From: Actinomortierella ambigua
Taxonomy: Eukaryota; Mortierellomycota; Mortierellomycetes; Mortierellales; Mortierellaceae
DNA length: 44,258 bases
Direction of reading: 5' to 3'
Assembly (NCBI GenBank): GCA_016098155.1
Contig: JAAAJB010000281.1
Coordinates: 1 to 44,258, forward strand
The translations under genes and the position numbers were made by a program. This document shows positions 32,946 to 43,674 of this stretch, one piece after another; positions within the stretch are counted from its first letter, which is position 1; every line of letters starts with the position of its first letter. The notes beneath the pieces are model-generated. The model searched no databases. It worked only from the letters and a program-made list of their open reading frames with translations, and was not told where the DNA came from.

Positions 32946-34527
32946 ATGTCGACCGAATATGAATTATACGAGCCTCCTTCCGATGGCATCTCGTCTGTTG
33001 TATTTCATCCTTCCAAGCCTGAAATCCTGCTTGTTTCCTCATGGGACAAGGTACAAAATAGAAGATTGTCATGGCATGGAGGGCCAGTATAAAACAAAGC
33101 ATACACCAGAGATTCGAATCACTTGTTTTTATTGACTGATTCCGTGTTTTCTTTGTCCAACCATCCCTGCTTTCTTTTATTTTCCTTAGAGCGTGAGATT
33201 ATATGATGTGAGCAAGAACCAGCAAAAGTCGCGATATGATCACCAAGCAGCTGTACTGGATTGTTGTTTTGGCGAGGACATGAACGCCTACAGCGGAGGA
33301 CTTGACAGGACCATCAGAATGTAAGGAGAAGGAGAAGGAGAACGATGCAGTCGAGGATACGACTTTTACTTTCCACACAGATCAAAGGAAACAGTTGCTG
33401 TTTGGATCGTGCATGTTTTGCCACATTAACATGTTTCTTTTGCTTTGGATCGCATCATGATTAGGCATGACTTCACTTCCAACACAGGGAGGACCCTTGG
33501 ATCGCATGGCGATGCTGTCCGCGCCATGGAATATAGCACCGCAAACAGTATGTTCACGTCAAGGATCCACGAGGGGATGAATGGAAAAATGAAGGAAGGA
33601 GAGAGAAAGAACAGGAGAGACAAGAAACTTATCCTTACCTGTACATTTTTTTGTTCAATCCGCAAAAACACCTGCAATAGACTTTTTGGTAACAGGATCG
33701 TGGGACAAGACGATCCGGACCTGGGACCATCGCTCTGGTGGCGAGAACGATTGCAACCTGGGCACGTACAACCAGCCGGAGAAGATCTTTTCGTTGGACG
33801 TGCACGACCAAAAGCTGGTGGTGGCGATGGCCGGGCGGCACGTGTACATCTACGACCTGCGCAACATGAAGGAGACACTGCAGCGTCGGGAATCTTCGCT
33901 CAAGTACCAGACACGGATGGTCCGCTGTATGAAGGATGGGCAAGGGTATGCGTCATCGTCGATCGAGGGCCGTGTTGCGGTCGAGTTCTTTGATAAGAGC
34001 CCGGAGATGCAGGCCAAGAAGTATGCGTTCAAGTGTCATCGCCAGATGGTGGATGGTGTCGAGACCATTTATCCGGTGAATGCCCTGGCTTATCACCCAA
34101 TGTAAGTGCTGATACTGATGTTTGATTATGCGCGTTGCGCCCTCAGAGGAGGGGTATTGTAAAAAAAGAAGAAAAGAAAAAAATGGATACTGATTTCATG
34201 AAGGCCTTTTTTCGATACTCTTTATCCCATTCCAATAGCTATGGCACATTTGCGTCGGGTGGATCGGATGGCGGCGTGACGCTGTGGGATGGATTCAACA
34301 AGAAGAGGTTACGACAGTTTCCACGCTACCCAACCTCGGTGTCGGCGTTGTCGTGGTCGAGCGATGGCCGGACACTGGCCATTGCCAGTAGCTATACGTA
34401 CGACGAGGGCGAGAAGGACCACGAGCCCGATCAGATCTTCATCCGCACCATCTCCGAACAGGAGGCTCGGCCCAAGACCCTCCCGCCTTCCTCGGCTTCG
34501 TCTGCCGCTGCAATTGCTGGACTGTAA
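32946..34527 (+). CDS. BUB3: Spindle assembly checkpoint WD40 protein Bub3
   Basis: Five exons: 32946-33050, 33190-33320, 33465-33547, 33681-34101 and 34239-34527. All join in frame to 342 residues, close to the 328-341 of other Bub3 proteins. WD repeats are visible: [20 protein letters not shown] then [36 protein letters not shown] then [13 protein letters not shown]; a propeller blade with [11 protein letters not shown]; and [15 protein letters not shown]. The Bub3-typical C-terminal block [20 protein letters not shown] and [20 protein letters not shown] follows. This block separates Bub3 from the related mRNA-export factor Rae1. It binds Bub1 and Mad3/BubR1 GLEBS motifs and brings them to phosphorylated Spc105/Knl1 at kinetochores. 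Intron donors include GTACAA and GTAAGG. Confidence 0.95.
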
Positions 34528-34840
34528 GATCGTTATAGAAGTTGAGTTGCAAAAGTCTGAAACGTGAAGATGGACAGGTCCATGTGGCGCTGAACAATAA
34601 AAGGGAGGGGAGGGTTGGCCGTGGTGTCAGCCTGAACCTGAAAATGAATACAACTGGGTTCTTCAAAGGCAGTATGTTTTTTTTGTGTAGATTTTTCTTT
34701 TATTCGGTATCAGGTGCGTGTAGAGGTTGAAGGTCAACTGGAACAGTCATGCCTCCGATCCATGGGCACATTGGAAAATACAATCCTCTCTCTTTCTTTT
34801 TTTTTTGTGTATGTAGATTTTGTTGTAATTATTATTTTTT
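34528..34840. other. Convergent 3' regions of BUB3 and ARPC2
   Basis: 313 bp between two stop codons facing each other. There are AATAAA-like (AACAATAAAAG) and T-rich tracts but no coding signal. Confidence 0.55.
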
Positions 34841-36166
34841 TCATGTTCGGCGGAAGGCTCTGCCGCTTGCCAGCTTCTTCTCGACGGCATGATGCTCGGG
34901 CTTGGCACGGTTAAGGACCTTCAAAAAGTCCGAGACGCGCGCTCTCATGCGGGAATGCATATAGGCCTTGGAGCACTTGATGTGGTAATGCAGATAGTCG
35001 CGGAAGATCTGGATGCGGGAGATGGTCTCCTCGCGGACCTGGCCCGAGACAAAGTGTCGTGGGAAGAGGACAAAGGTGATGTAGCCCATCGACTCGGAGT
35101 CTTCCAAGCCAGGCAGGTGGCGGATCTCCAGTGGGGGTTCACGGTGAGAATAGATGACCTGGGGCGCATGTTGGAGATGGGGTTTCCGACGCGCATCGAC
35201 AAACTCTTGCAAAAAGACTTTGCCAAAGATCCGATCCGTCTCCTCCTTGAAAAGCGTCGAGAAGATCACCGTCACTCGGTCCTGCTGGTTCTGGATAAAG
35301 ATCGACTCGCCCTCGCGATAGTGGATCGTCATCAGCTGCGATGTCGTTGGATCCCATTGCTCCTCCTTCTCTGCCAGCGCCTGTGCGTCAAAAGCCCTCT
35401 CGAAGGGTGCAGCCATCGCATTGCGCTTCAACAGCGACACCTTGCGAATGACGTCCTCTAGTAGATGAGAGAGAAAGAGAAGGAGGAAGAGGAGTGCGAT
35501 GAGAAAACAAAGACATAGTTTCTCAAAACATCCGGTTCGTCCCTGTTTGTGTGCTAGTGACCATCCCGTCTTCAAGGCGTTGCCAAGACTTTTTTTTTTG
35601 TAGTTGTCTTCCAGGCACTGCCTCTTCTTGTATTCAGCGGACATACCGGGATCAGCACCAATGTTCTCGAGATCAAAGAGCAAACTAAAGTCATAGCCGA
35701 CTTCGGGCTGGGTGATCCATTGGCTGTACTCCCGCTTGAGGACGCTCTCGGCGCCGTACTGGATCAGCTCGGGCCAGCACTTCCATCGGATGGACAGCAG
35801 CAGCTTGGTTTCCTGGTTCTCGAGGGTGGAAATGTGATACGAGACGCCATCAAAGTCGACAATGGACATGTCGACCAGCTTGGGCTTGTTCTCTCTAGAA
35901 TAGATGAACAAGACCGGTGACCACCATGCAGCAAGCAAGTAAGCAGTGAGTAGTTTGGCCCAGCAGATAACGGTTGGTACGTTGCGAGAAGAAAGGGGAA
36001 CAACTCCCCCTTTCCTCCCCTAGCAAGTCACGTCACGAAACACGACAGAAGAGAAGGACGGTGACGAGGAAGGAGGAGAAGAGTAAAGAGGAGGAGGGAC
36101 TTACGGGTTGAAGCGGGCCTTGAGGGTGTCCTCAATGATGCGGTTGTGGTAGTCTAAGAGGATCAT
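34841..36166 (-). CDS. ARC35: Arp2/3 complex subunit 2 (ARPC2 / p34-Arc / Arc35)
   Basis: Three exons: 36166-36105, 35894-35647 and 35457-34841, giving 308 residues (human ARPC2 has 300). Introns of 210 and 189 nt have GTAAGT and GTATGT donors and TAG acceptors. The N-terminus MILLDYHNRIIEDTLKARF is the family hallmark. VDFDGVSYHIST, YDFSLLFDLENIG, SLLKRNAMAAPFE, DRVTVIFSTLFKEE, PQVIYSHREPPLEI and GYITFVLFPRH follow. The diagnostic C-terminal block is DYLHYHIKCSKAYMHSRMRA then SDFLKVLNRA. With ARPC4 it forms the core that holds the mother actin filament when branches form at endocytic patches. An extended open frame through intron 2 exists, but family alignment and splice sites favour splicing. 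It is divergent from MPE1. Confidence 0.96.
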
Positions 36167-36760
36167 GATGAGCGAGTGAGTGTGTGGTGTGTGTGTGTTG
36201 AAAGAGAGAAGAATGCAAAAAAGTGGTGTGCAGATGACAAGTTGAGTGAGCGAGAGGAGAGAGCATCAGCCAGGCCAATTTAACCCAAATCGACGTCACA
36301 CGCATCCTTTCGCATCCTGTTCGCAAACTGAGCGCAGATCGTTCATTACATTTCCCCTTTTCTTCTTCCCTTTTCTCTCTTCTCTCTCCCCCACCCCCCT
36401 TCCTCCTCCATCACATCAGGGCATTCGTGTCTTGTTGACCTCCCTCCCTCCCTTCCATCCATCCCATCACCTCCATCCCATCCCATCTATCGCAGAGCGA
36501 CAGACCAGCGCGACTACAGGTGGACAAAAGGACCGGGCTGAACGAATCAAGCTGGACAAAGAGCCCTCTGCTGCAGCATTCAAAAAGACGCCCTTGGCTT
36601 GGTCCAACCAATCAACCTCGCCATCAACAGCAACAACAACTGCATAAACCCAACAACACAACAACAACAACAACATCAACAACACAAACTCTGGATTCAA
36701 AGTCTCTTTTCCTTTGTTCTGCGTGTTTGTCTCTCGTGCACACACTTTCTCCAATAAACC
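36167..36760. promoter_or_regulatory. Shared upstream region of ARPC2 and MPE1
   Basis: 594 bp between divergent start codons. It is C/T-rich toward MPE1 and contains AAC/ACA repeats at about 36628-36684 that fall in the MPE1 leader. No TATA box stands out. Antisense open frames here are repeat shadows. Confidence 0.4.
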
Positions 36761-39700
36761 ATGTCTCAAGTTCACTACAAATTCAAGTCGTCCAAGGACT
36801 ATGACTCGATCACGTTCGATGGTCACTCGATATCAGTCTTTGAACTGAAGAGAGAGATTCTCATCGCCAAGGGCCTCAAGGGCAACGACGACCTGGCCTT
36901 GACCCATGCCGATACAGGCGAAGGTAATAATTCCTCTTTCGATAGATATGAGCTGGATCTTTGTCCTCCAACACTTGAGCAAAAGCAACTGGAGACAAAC
37001 AACAAACAAAAGTGTGGCCAACATTCTCCATCCGATCTTTTGTTTTAGTTTCTAACGATAGCCCCTCCTCTGTTTGTCATTGACGTGCATGTTTTTATAC
37101 ATGTGTGCATGTATGTCATGTGGTGCAACATATGCATTTCCGCGACCACCCACAAATAGAGTATCACGACGACGCAAAGCTCATTCCCAGGAACACTCGA
37201 GTGCTCGTGGCCCGAGTGCCCGGCAAGGCCGGTCGCAGTGGTGCTCAAAAGTATCTCGAGGGTACAGGGCCCGTCCTACGAGGCGGCAGCATGACCCGCA
37301 ATGTCTTTGATCGGCATCATGACTCGGGCCCTCATAGCGCCATGAACGCCAGAGTAAGGAACTTTATAAAAAAATCGAATGTTGAGTTTGTCGTGAGAAT
37401 ACCCACCACCCAAAAAAATGCCGAAACTTACTTTCTTTGTTCCGTGTTTGTGCGTATGTGTTTATTGTTATTTTGTATGTGCGTGTGTATTTTTCCCTCC
37501 CAATAGGTTTTTAAAAACACTCAGATGCTTGTTGCCCCCGATGATGGACCACCCCCTCCAGCCATTGATACGTCCAACATGACCGAGGAGGAGGCTATCA
37601 AGAACATGTTTCAACAGTCCACGGCTGTGTGGGACAAGACCCAGGAAGCCATGGCAAAGTATGTATCTCATTCGCACACACACACAATCCCCTTTTCCCC
37701 GCTGATAATTTTCTTTTGGTGTTTTGGATCGACCACTTTACCCTCGTGAGCACCCTCAATATTAGATACTGACTTTTTTTTTCTGCATATGTACCTTTTG
37801 TTTTGTTTTTGTCATGTTTTAGTGCTCCATATCGTCGACTTCCCAAGTTTACGCTGCCAACCAAGTCGGCGGCTGGAGGTGGCGGCGCTGGTGGCGGCAT
37901 AGGAGCCAATGCCTCAGGAGGTGGAGGTGGAGGTGGCGAAGGAGGCGGAGCAGGCTTCTCATCCGGTGGTGGTAGTGGCGGTAGTGGTACGGGAACGTAT
38001 CAACGTGGTAGCGGTAGCAGTCTTGATCAGCAGCAGCGACCACCGCCGAGCAACTATGTGTGTTTCCGATGCGGAGAAAAGGGACACTGGATCCAGTTTT
38101 GTCCGACCAACAACGACAAGTCGTTTGAGCCGGTTGGCGTCAAGCGCACGACGGGCATTCCTCGCTCGTTCCTGAAGACGGTGGAGCAGGTGCCTGCCAA
38201 TGGCAAGAAGGGCGTCATGGTCACCCAGGACGGCAACTTGGTCGTCGCCACCACGAATGAGTATGTTGTTGCTGTTGTTGATTGATTGATTGAATGATTG
38301 ATTGATTGATCTCTCAAAGCGAGTAATATTGTATGACCCTCCTTACTGACCTCTTCACCATTTGTCTCTTCTCTCATCCCACCACTCTCGTTGTCACTAT
38401 TATCATCCGTCGTCGTTGTTGGATACATTTGCTTAGCTCGGCATGGAAAAAGTTTCACGAAAAATCAAAGGGTTCATTGACATCGGACGACTTGTATGCG
38501 ACAGCACCTGTGACGGAGGAGTTAAAGTGCCCAATCTGCCAACAGTTGCTGAGAAATGCCGTCAGGACACCTTGCTGCCAGTCTATTTATTGTGATGAAT
38601 GTAGGTACCCGAGATTAAGTGATGATTGTTGCTGTTGTAACACTGGAGAATGTCATTTGTTTCATGCATGTTATATGTTGTTGTCGTCTATTCCACCTCC
38701 CTTTCATTGTGAGTGGCACACAAAAAGAAAAAAGGAAACCCACATTGTCGTTGGATATGGCGAAGCAATAAATGGTCCATCCCATGTAGCGATCTTCTTC
38801 TGCCACATTAAAAAAAATGGCGTAACTTTCCTACTCAGCCGTTCCCACCTCTTTTTTGTTTGTTCGACAACAACAAAAAAAAAAATCGATACTAATCCAT
38901 GCTACTATTGAGCTCTGACCATCTCATTTCGCGTTTGTGCTACAAACATTATCACCCCTCATCCAAAAAAAAACCACCGCATCGATCCTCTGGCACCCTT
39001 CTCAACCGTTCCACTTCTTTTTTCCAACTTTATATATTTTTTTCTCTCCTTCGTGAAAATAGGTATCAACAACCATCTGGTGCATCCTCCGCGAGGTGAA
39101 CCCCCCTTAAAATGCCACCGCTGCCGAAAGGATTTGGTTCCCGATCAGCTCATCCCGAGCTTGGAGTACCGCCAGCGCGTCGATGCCCACTTGAAGGACT
39201 GGGTCAAGCGGCGATACAACACTGACAATGATTCTGTCATCGTACCAGGAGGCAGTCATGCCGGTAATAGTGGATCTTCAAGTCAGGCGGCACCAGGGGC
39301 GGCGACATCCGACGATAAAGCTCCGCCAAAAGAGGGTGGTGCAGAGCGTGAAGACAACTCTCAGCAGCAGCACCGCCACCAGCAAGAAAGTGGCGGCGGT
39401 AAGGAGGATGGGCCAAGTCATCCAAAGCGGAGTGCACCCCAGGATGGACATCGAGGTAGTGGCGGCGATCACACCAACGAGCATACCAACAAGCGACCCA
39501 ACACGGGCTACAATAACAATAACAACAGCAGTCATCGTCACCAGCAGCATCCGGGCATGGGCGCCTTTAACCCCATGGTGAATATGCCTCCCGAGATGTT
39601 TGGTAAGTGGTTGTTGTGTTTTGTTCCCCAATCTTTCTTTTTTCGTATGTGTTTTTTTTTTTTTTTTTTTTTTTTCGATATCAATCAGTATTAACGTTCC

Positions 39701-42092
39701 TTCACCTTTGGTCTCTCTCTATCTAGGTATGATGGGCGACCCCTCAATGTTCATGGACCCAGCCTTCCTAGCCGCCAACGGCATGAACCCATTCTTCATG
39801 CCCGGTTTCCCACCACACCCACATCCACACGCACACGCACCCCCACACGGGCATCCGAACCCTGTCAACCCCTTTGGTGGCGGCGGCGGAGGAGGACCTG
39901 CCGACTTTGGACAGGGCTTGCCGGGAATCCCAGGGATGCCATCGATGGCCAACCTGTTGGGCCAGCAGCCAGGCTTTCAAGGGATCCCCCGCGTCGGGTT
40001 TGGCGATAGCGGACGAGGAAGTGGACGTGGGCGAGGTGGTCATACTGGTGGATGGCAGTCTAGAGGCGGAGGACATCAACAACAAGGCCATGGACGAGGT
40101 GCTGGTGGTCAGCAGCCTGGTTCTCAACAACAACAACAAGGGCAGCCAGTATCTCAGCATCAGCAGCATCAGCTCCCACCACCCCCACAACAAGGTGTGG
40201 CCATGAACGGCGGAGGAGGCCCAGGACGGAAAATTGGCGGCGCTGGCGCCGGAGCTGGAGCAGGAGTAGGAACAGGAGCAAATACTGGTGCTGCTGGAAA
40301 TGCCACCACCGTTGGTAGTAGTAGCGGCAGTAGTAATGGTGGTGGAAGAGGAGCAGGAGCAGGAGGAGCTCGACGATCCCTGTCGCCTTTGCATGCCCAT
40401 GACGGACCTTCGTTCCGGGACACGGCCACGGCGTCGCCGCGTTCATCGTCCCTGGCACCACCAGCACCACGTGGCGATGACCGTAGATCATCATCCAGTC
40501 GGCCACAATCACATAGCCGCGATCGAGCTGGTAGCCATGATCATGACCATGACCGTGAACGTGACCGTGGCCGGAGGAGTCGAGACCAGAGTCGAGACCG
40601 TGAACATGACCGTGACCGAGACCATGGCCGAGACCGTGACCGAGAGCGTGACCGTGATCGAGGTCGAGACCGTAGCCGAGACCGTGAGAGGAGCCGGTCG
40701 AGTCGGGATCGAAGCCGTGACCGGGATCGTGGCTATGACCGGGATCGGGAGCGTGATCGAGATCGAGAACGAGAGAGAGAGCGAGAGCGGGAACGGGAGC
40801 GAGAGCGGGAGCGAGATCGAGATCGTCACCGAGAGCGGGAACGTGGGCGAGATAGAGATCGAGAGCGAGATCGGGATGACCGTGGCCGGGATGGACGATA
40901 TAGCAGCAAGGGTGATCGGGACGACCTTGATATCGATATGAGCCAGGTGCCCAAGGGTCCTCGTGGTGACCGGAGGTAATAACTACAACGAACTACAACT
41001 CTATTCAATTCCATTTCTCCACTTCAGCATTATCATTTATCATTATTATCATCATCATTTCGCACTTGAACGCTTCTTTTTTTCCAAGTCTTGGTAATTT
41101 TTACTATTTTACTTTGCTAATATCAATTCGTGTATTTTTCTTTGCCTTTTTCCCCCCCTTCCTCCCGAAAACAACCTCCCTATTCATCCATGTAATAAAT
41201 TAATCCCCGCCTCCGAAAAAAAAAAAGGTCTCCGGTGAGCGAAGACGACATCCCTACAGGCCCAAAGGCAGGCGTCGGCCCAGACGAGGATGATCAAAGC
41301 CGCCGCCGTTCCATCTCGCCCTCGACAGACCGCGAAGGGCGCCGTGGCGGCGGCGGTGATGCAGCCTCATCCTCTTCATCGAGTCGTCGTGGGGCAGATG
41401 ACTATGCTCAAGATCGACGAGGTGGAGGCGGAAGTGAGCAGCGATATCATCATGACCGCTCATCGTCGCAGCGTCGAGCAAGCGGTGCCACTGCTGTCAT
41501 CGTCAATAATGACCACCACCACCACCACCAGGACGAACGACGGTCGACATCACGGTCGCAGTCGCGAGATTTTCTTCATGTGACGTCGTCGTCGACATTG
41601 GCGTCCAGTCGTCACCGGAGCAGCAGTGTTGCGAGCAGCAACGCCGGCGGTAGCGGCCATCGGGACAGGAGCCGCGAGCGCCATCGATCACGGTCGCCGA
41701 TCTCGAGTGCGACCACAACCAATAACAACAACAATAGCAACGTCAGTTTGTCATCGCGTTTGAGCCGACAGCCGGATGATGATGGACGAGATCGCGACCA
41801 CCGGCACCGAGATTATGAACGCGTGAGCACCAGCAGCGGCAGCCATGATCAAGGCCGCGACCGAGAGCGTGGACGGGATGATCGCGACCGAAGAAAGGGA
41901 GGAGGAGGAGGAGGCGGAAGAGCGGGACGGGATCACGACGACTATGGCAAAAAGTACAAGGCGGTAGCAGAGGCTCCAGAGGAAGAGGATCTGTTCAAGA
42001 CGGGACTGATCAGCAGCAGTGCGCGTGAGCGTGAGCGCGAGCGTCGCGAACGAGAGCGAGAACGGGTACGTCGGGCTGGCTCCGGGCACTAA
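36761..42092 (+). CDS. MPE1: Mpe1/RBBP6-type cleavage and polyadenylation factor (DWNN, zinc knuckle, RING, RD-rich tail)
   Basis: Eight exons: 36761-36923, 37160-37353, 37507-37658, 37823-38260, 38437-38600, 39063-39602, 39727-40975 and 41228-42092, giving 1254 residues. The DWNN ubiquitin-like domain (about 1-77) starts [20 protein letters not shown] and includes [25 protein letters not shown] zinc knuckle, [14 protein letters not shown], lies at 250-263 after a Gly-rich stretch. The RING/U-box has CPIC at 347-350, CC at 362-363, YCDEC at 367-371 and CHRC at 388-391. A Gln/Asn/Gly-rich middle and a long Arg-Asp/Arg-Glu/Ser tail follow. This order defines Mpe1/RBBP6, which activates the mRNA 3' endonuclease and poly(A) polymerase within CPF and recognises the poly(A) signal. 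Yeast Mpe1 is only 441 residues. The exon 5 donor GTAGGT and exon 6 acceptor were chosen because they restore the RING. The last intron is discussed as a finding. Confidence 0.93.
38280..38311 (+). repeat. ATTG tetranucleotide repeat in MPE1 intron 4
   Basis: Seven or so ATTG units with one interruption (GATTGAATG), just inside the intron after exon 4. Confidence 0.85.
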
Positions 42093-43050
42093 AGTCTTTC
42101 TATCTTTCTATCTTTTTTTTCTTCTGTTTTTTTTTTTTCTTTCTTTTGCACGTTTTGTTTCTTTTTTTCTCAGTGTCATTTCTTCAAGCCCTTTTTTTTT
42201 TTAGTCATGAACAGGCGACGTTTCGTCTTTCAACGAATCAATCAATAAAAAAAACAGCAACACTACCCTAATGCATTGAAATTACTTTGGAAGGGAACGA
42301 GGTTGAACCCAAAGGATCGGGTCAAAGAAATAAAGGTGCTGCGAGTAGGCACAGGAATTCGCCGCTCGGTTACGTAGTGAATTGGGGTTATAGAGTATGA
42401 GTGTATTTCGTGGTGGCTGCGCGTCCTTTTCTCTCTCTCCCGTTTCTCGCTCCGCGTGAGCTTCCGTGTTGCGACAGCAAGTTTGTATGACAAAAGCAAC
42501 ATTGTGGGAAGCCCCCTGACTTCTGGACTTCTGTACCGACTCTGTTTTTTTTGGCCCTCAGCCCGCCTTGCAAGAGTGCTTTGCCATAGGGGTTTGTCAC
42601 GCGAGGAGTATGTGGCAAAATTCAGTCGTAGTTGTTTGGGAGAGCGGAGGGGGTGGTACAAGGTTCAAGGGTTGATTGACGTCCAATGTTGTCCATGCAA
42701 GGCTGTTTGTTCAAAAAAAAAAAAAAAAAAGGACCGATGGCGTAGGGGTTTAGGGCTGAGATCAACAATATCATATTAGATGGCGCTGCACTTTTGAATT
42801 AGCAAAAGATCCAATGGTCCGGCCCGCCTGACTCCACCGCTTATCGTCTGCGCCTCTGAAAACGCTTCAGACCAGGAGGGCGCGGCAGATTTCAACCAAG
42901 TATAAGACGAACAACTTTGCGCACGTTGTTGGTTTCCTCATATCCACTCTTCGCAAGCGATATCCTCGCCTAACAGCAACCTACCCCGCCCCTAGACGAG
43001 TTAGCACACACTATGCAAGCCAACCTGTTCGCTGCATGTGTGTGGCCCAA

Positions 43051-43106
43051 GGGACTGGTCTTGTCCTCCTGTTTCCATACAGGATCAGGAGGGCAGGGCC
43101 AGTCCC
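43051..43106 (+). repeat. Inverted repeat able to form a 21-bp stem-loop
   Basis: Arms 43051-43071 and 43086-43106 pair over 21 positions with a 14-nt loop. 18 are Watson-Crick pairs. The other three (left T against right G) would be G-U wobbles in a plus-strand RNA but A-C mismatches in a minus-strand RNA. This bias suggests a plus-strand transcript. Confidence 0.75.
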
Positions 43107-43154
43107 GGGTATAGTTTAGGCGTCTTAGAGTGTTAAAGTCCTCTTCCCCACGCC

Positions 43155-43218
43155 TGTAGGATAGGCGGTCAAGCTTGGTGTGGCCCTCCAATGAAGGTGT
43201 CACACCAAGTATCCTACA
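43155..43218 (+). repeat. Nested inverted repeat able to form a bulged hairpin
   Basis: Outer arms TGTAGGATA (43155-43163) and TATCCTACA (43210-43218) pair perfectly. So do inner arms CTTGGTGTG (43174-43182) and CACACCAAG (43201-43209). The right arms are contiguous, while the left arms are separated by a 10-nt bulge. The apical loop is 18 nt. Confidence 0.75.
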
Positions 43219-43674
43219 CCCCCACTCATTATTATCAAATACAAAGACAAAGTCTGTGCAAGGTGGTGACAGGGAAGAGTGGAGAGGCGGGGCTGCTAGT
43301 ATTATTCATGAGCAGTTGTTCCCACTTCAACAGGAGGGGAGAATGTAGTGCGTAGGGCGAAGGTAGTTATGCGTGGTCAAGCACTCACCAAGAGTCAAGA
43401 GCGAATCGCGCTCTACCCACCTATCCATCGCCCGTGATGTCCCATGTGTAACCATGCAATGCGTGACGTGAGTGAAATTGAAGACTCTGCCCTCTCTCAT
43501 TTTCACCATCTCTCCCATTTCTACATTCTCTCCATCCCTTCACGTCCGAATGAATTCAGTTCAGCCGCAAGTCTCACTTAGAGTAAGGAGAACGCCAAGC
43601 CGAGACAGAGTCATCAACGTGTAAGCAGGCGAAAAAGTCACTCACCATCCCCTTCTGTTGCTGGGTTCTATCAG

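Larger units (their letters stand above)
42093..43640. other. 1.5-kb region between MPE1 and the TKL kinase
   Basis: No convincing protein gene. The left part is the MPE1 3' region with T-rich tracts. A TATAAG element at 42901 is followed by a 33-codon frame with ATG at 43013 and stop at 43112-43114, which overlaps the first hairpin. The two inverted repeats listed separately lie here. The first exon of the kinase may lie in this stretch, but I could not fix it. Confidence 0.4.

Noticed and set aside
34841..35938. Continuous 365-codon ARPC2 frame through intron 2
   Set aside because: Residues in the middle are not ARPC2-like, and GTATGT and TAG sites remove them exactly to give the family alignment.
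40288..40941. 217-codon frame within MPE1 exon 7
   Set aside because: Alternative-frame translation of the Arg-Asp codon repeats of MPE1.
43013..43114. 33-codon frame after a TATAAG element, considered as a gene or the first kinase exon
   Set aside because: Overlaps the hairpin, has no good donor in the needed phase, and shows no signal peptide or motif.
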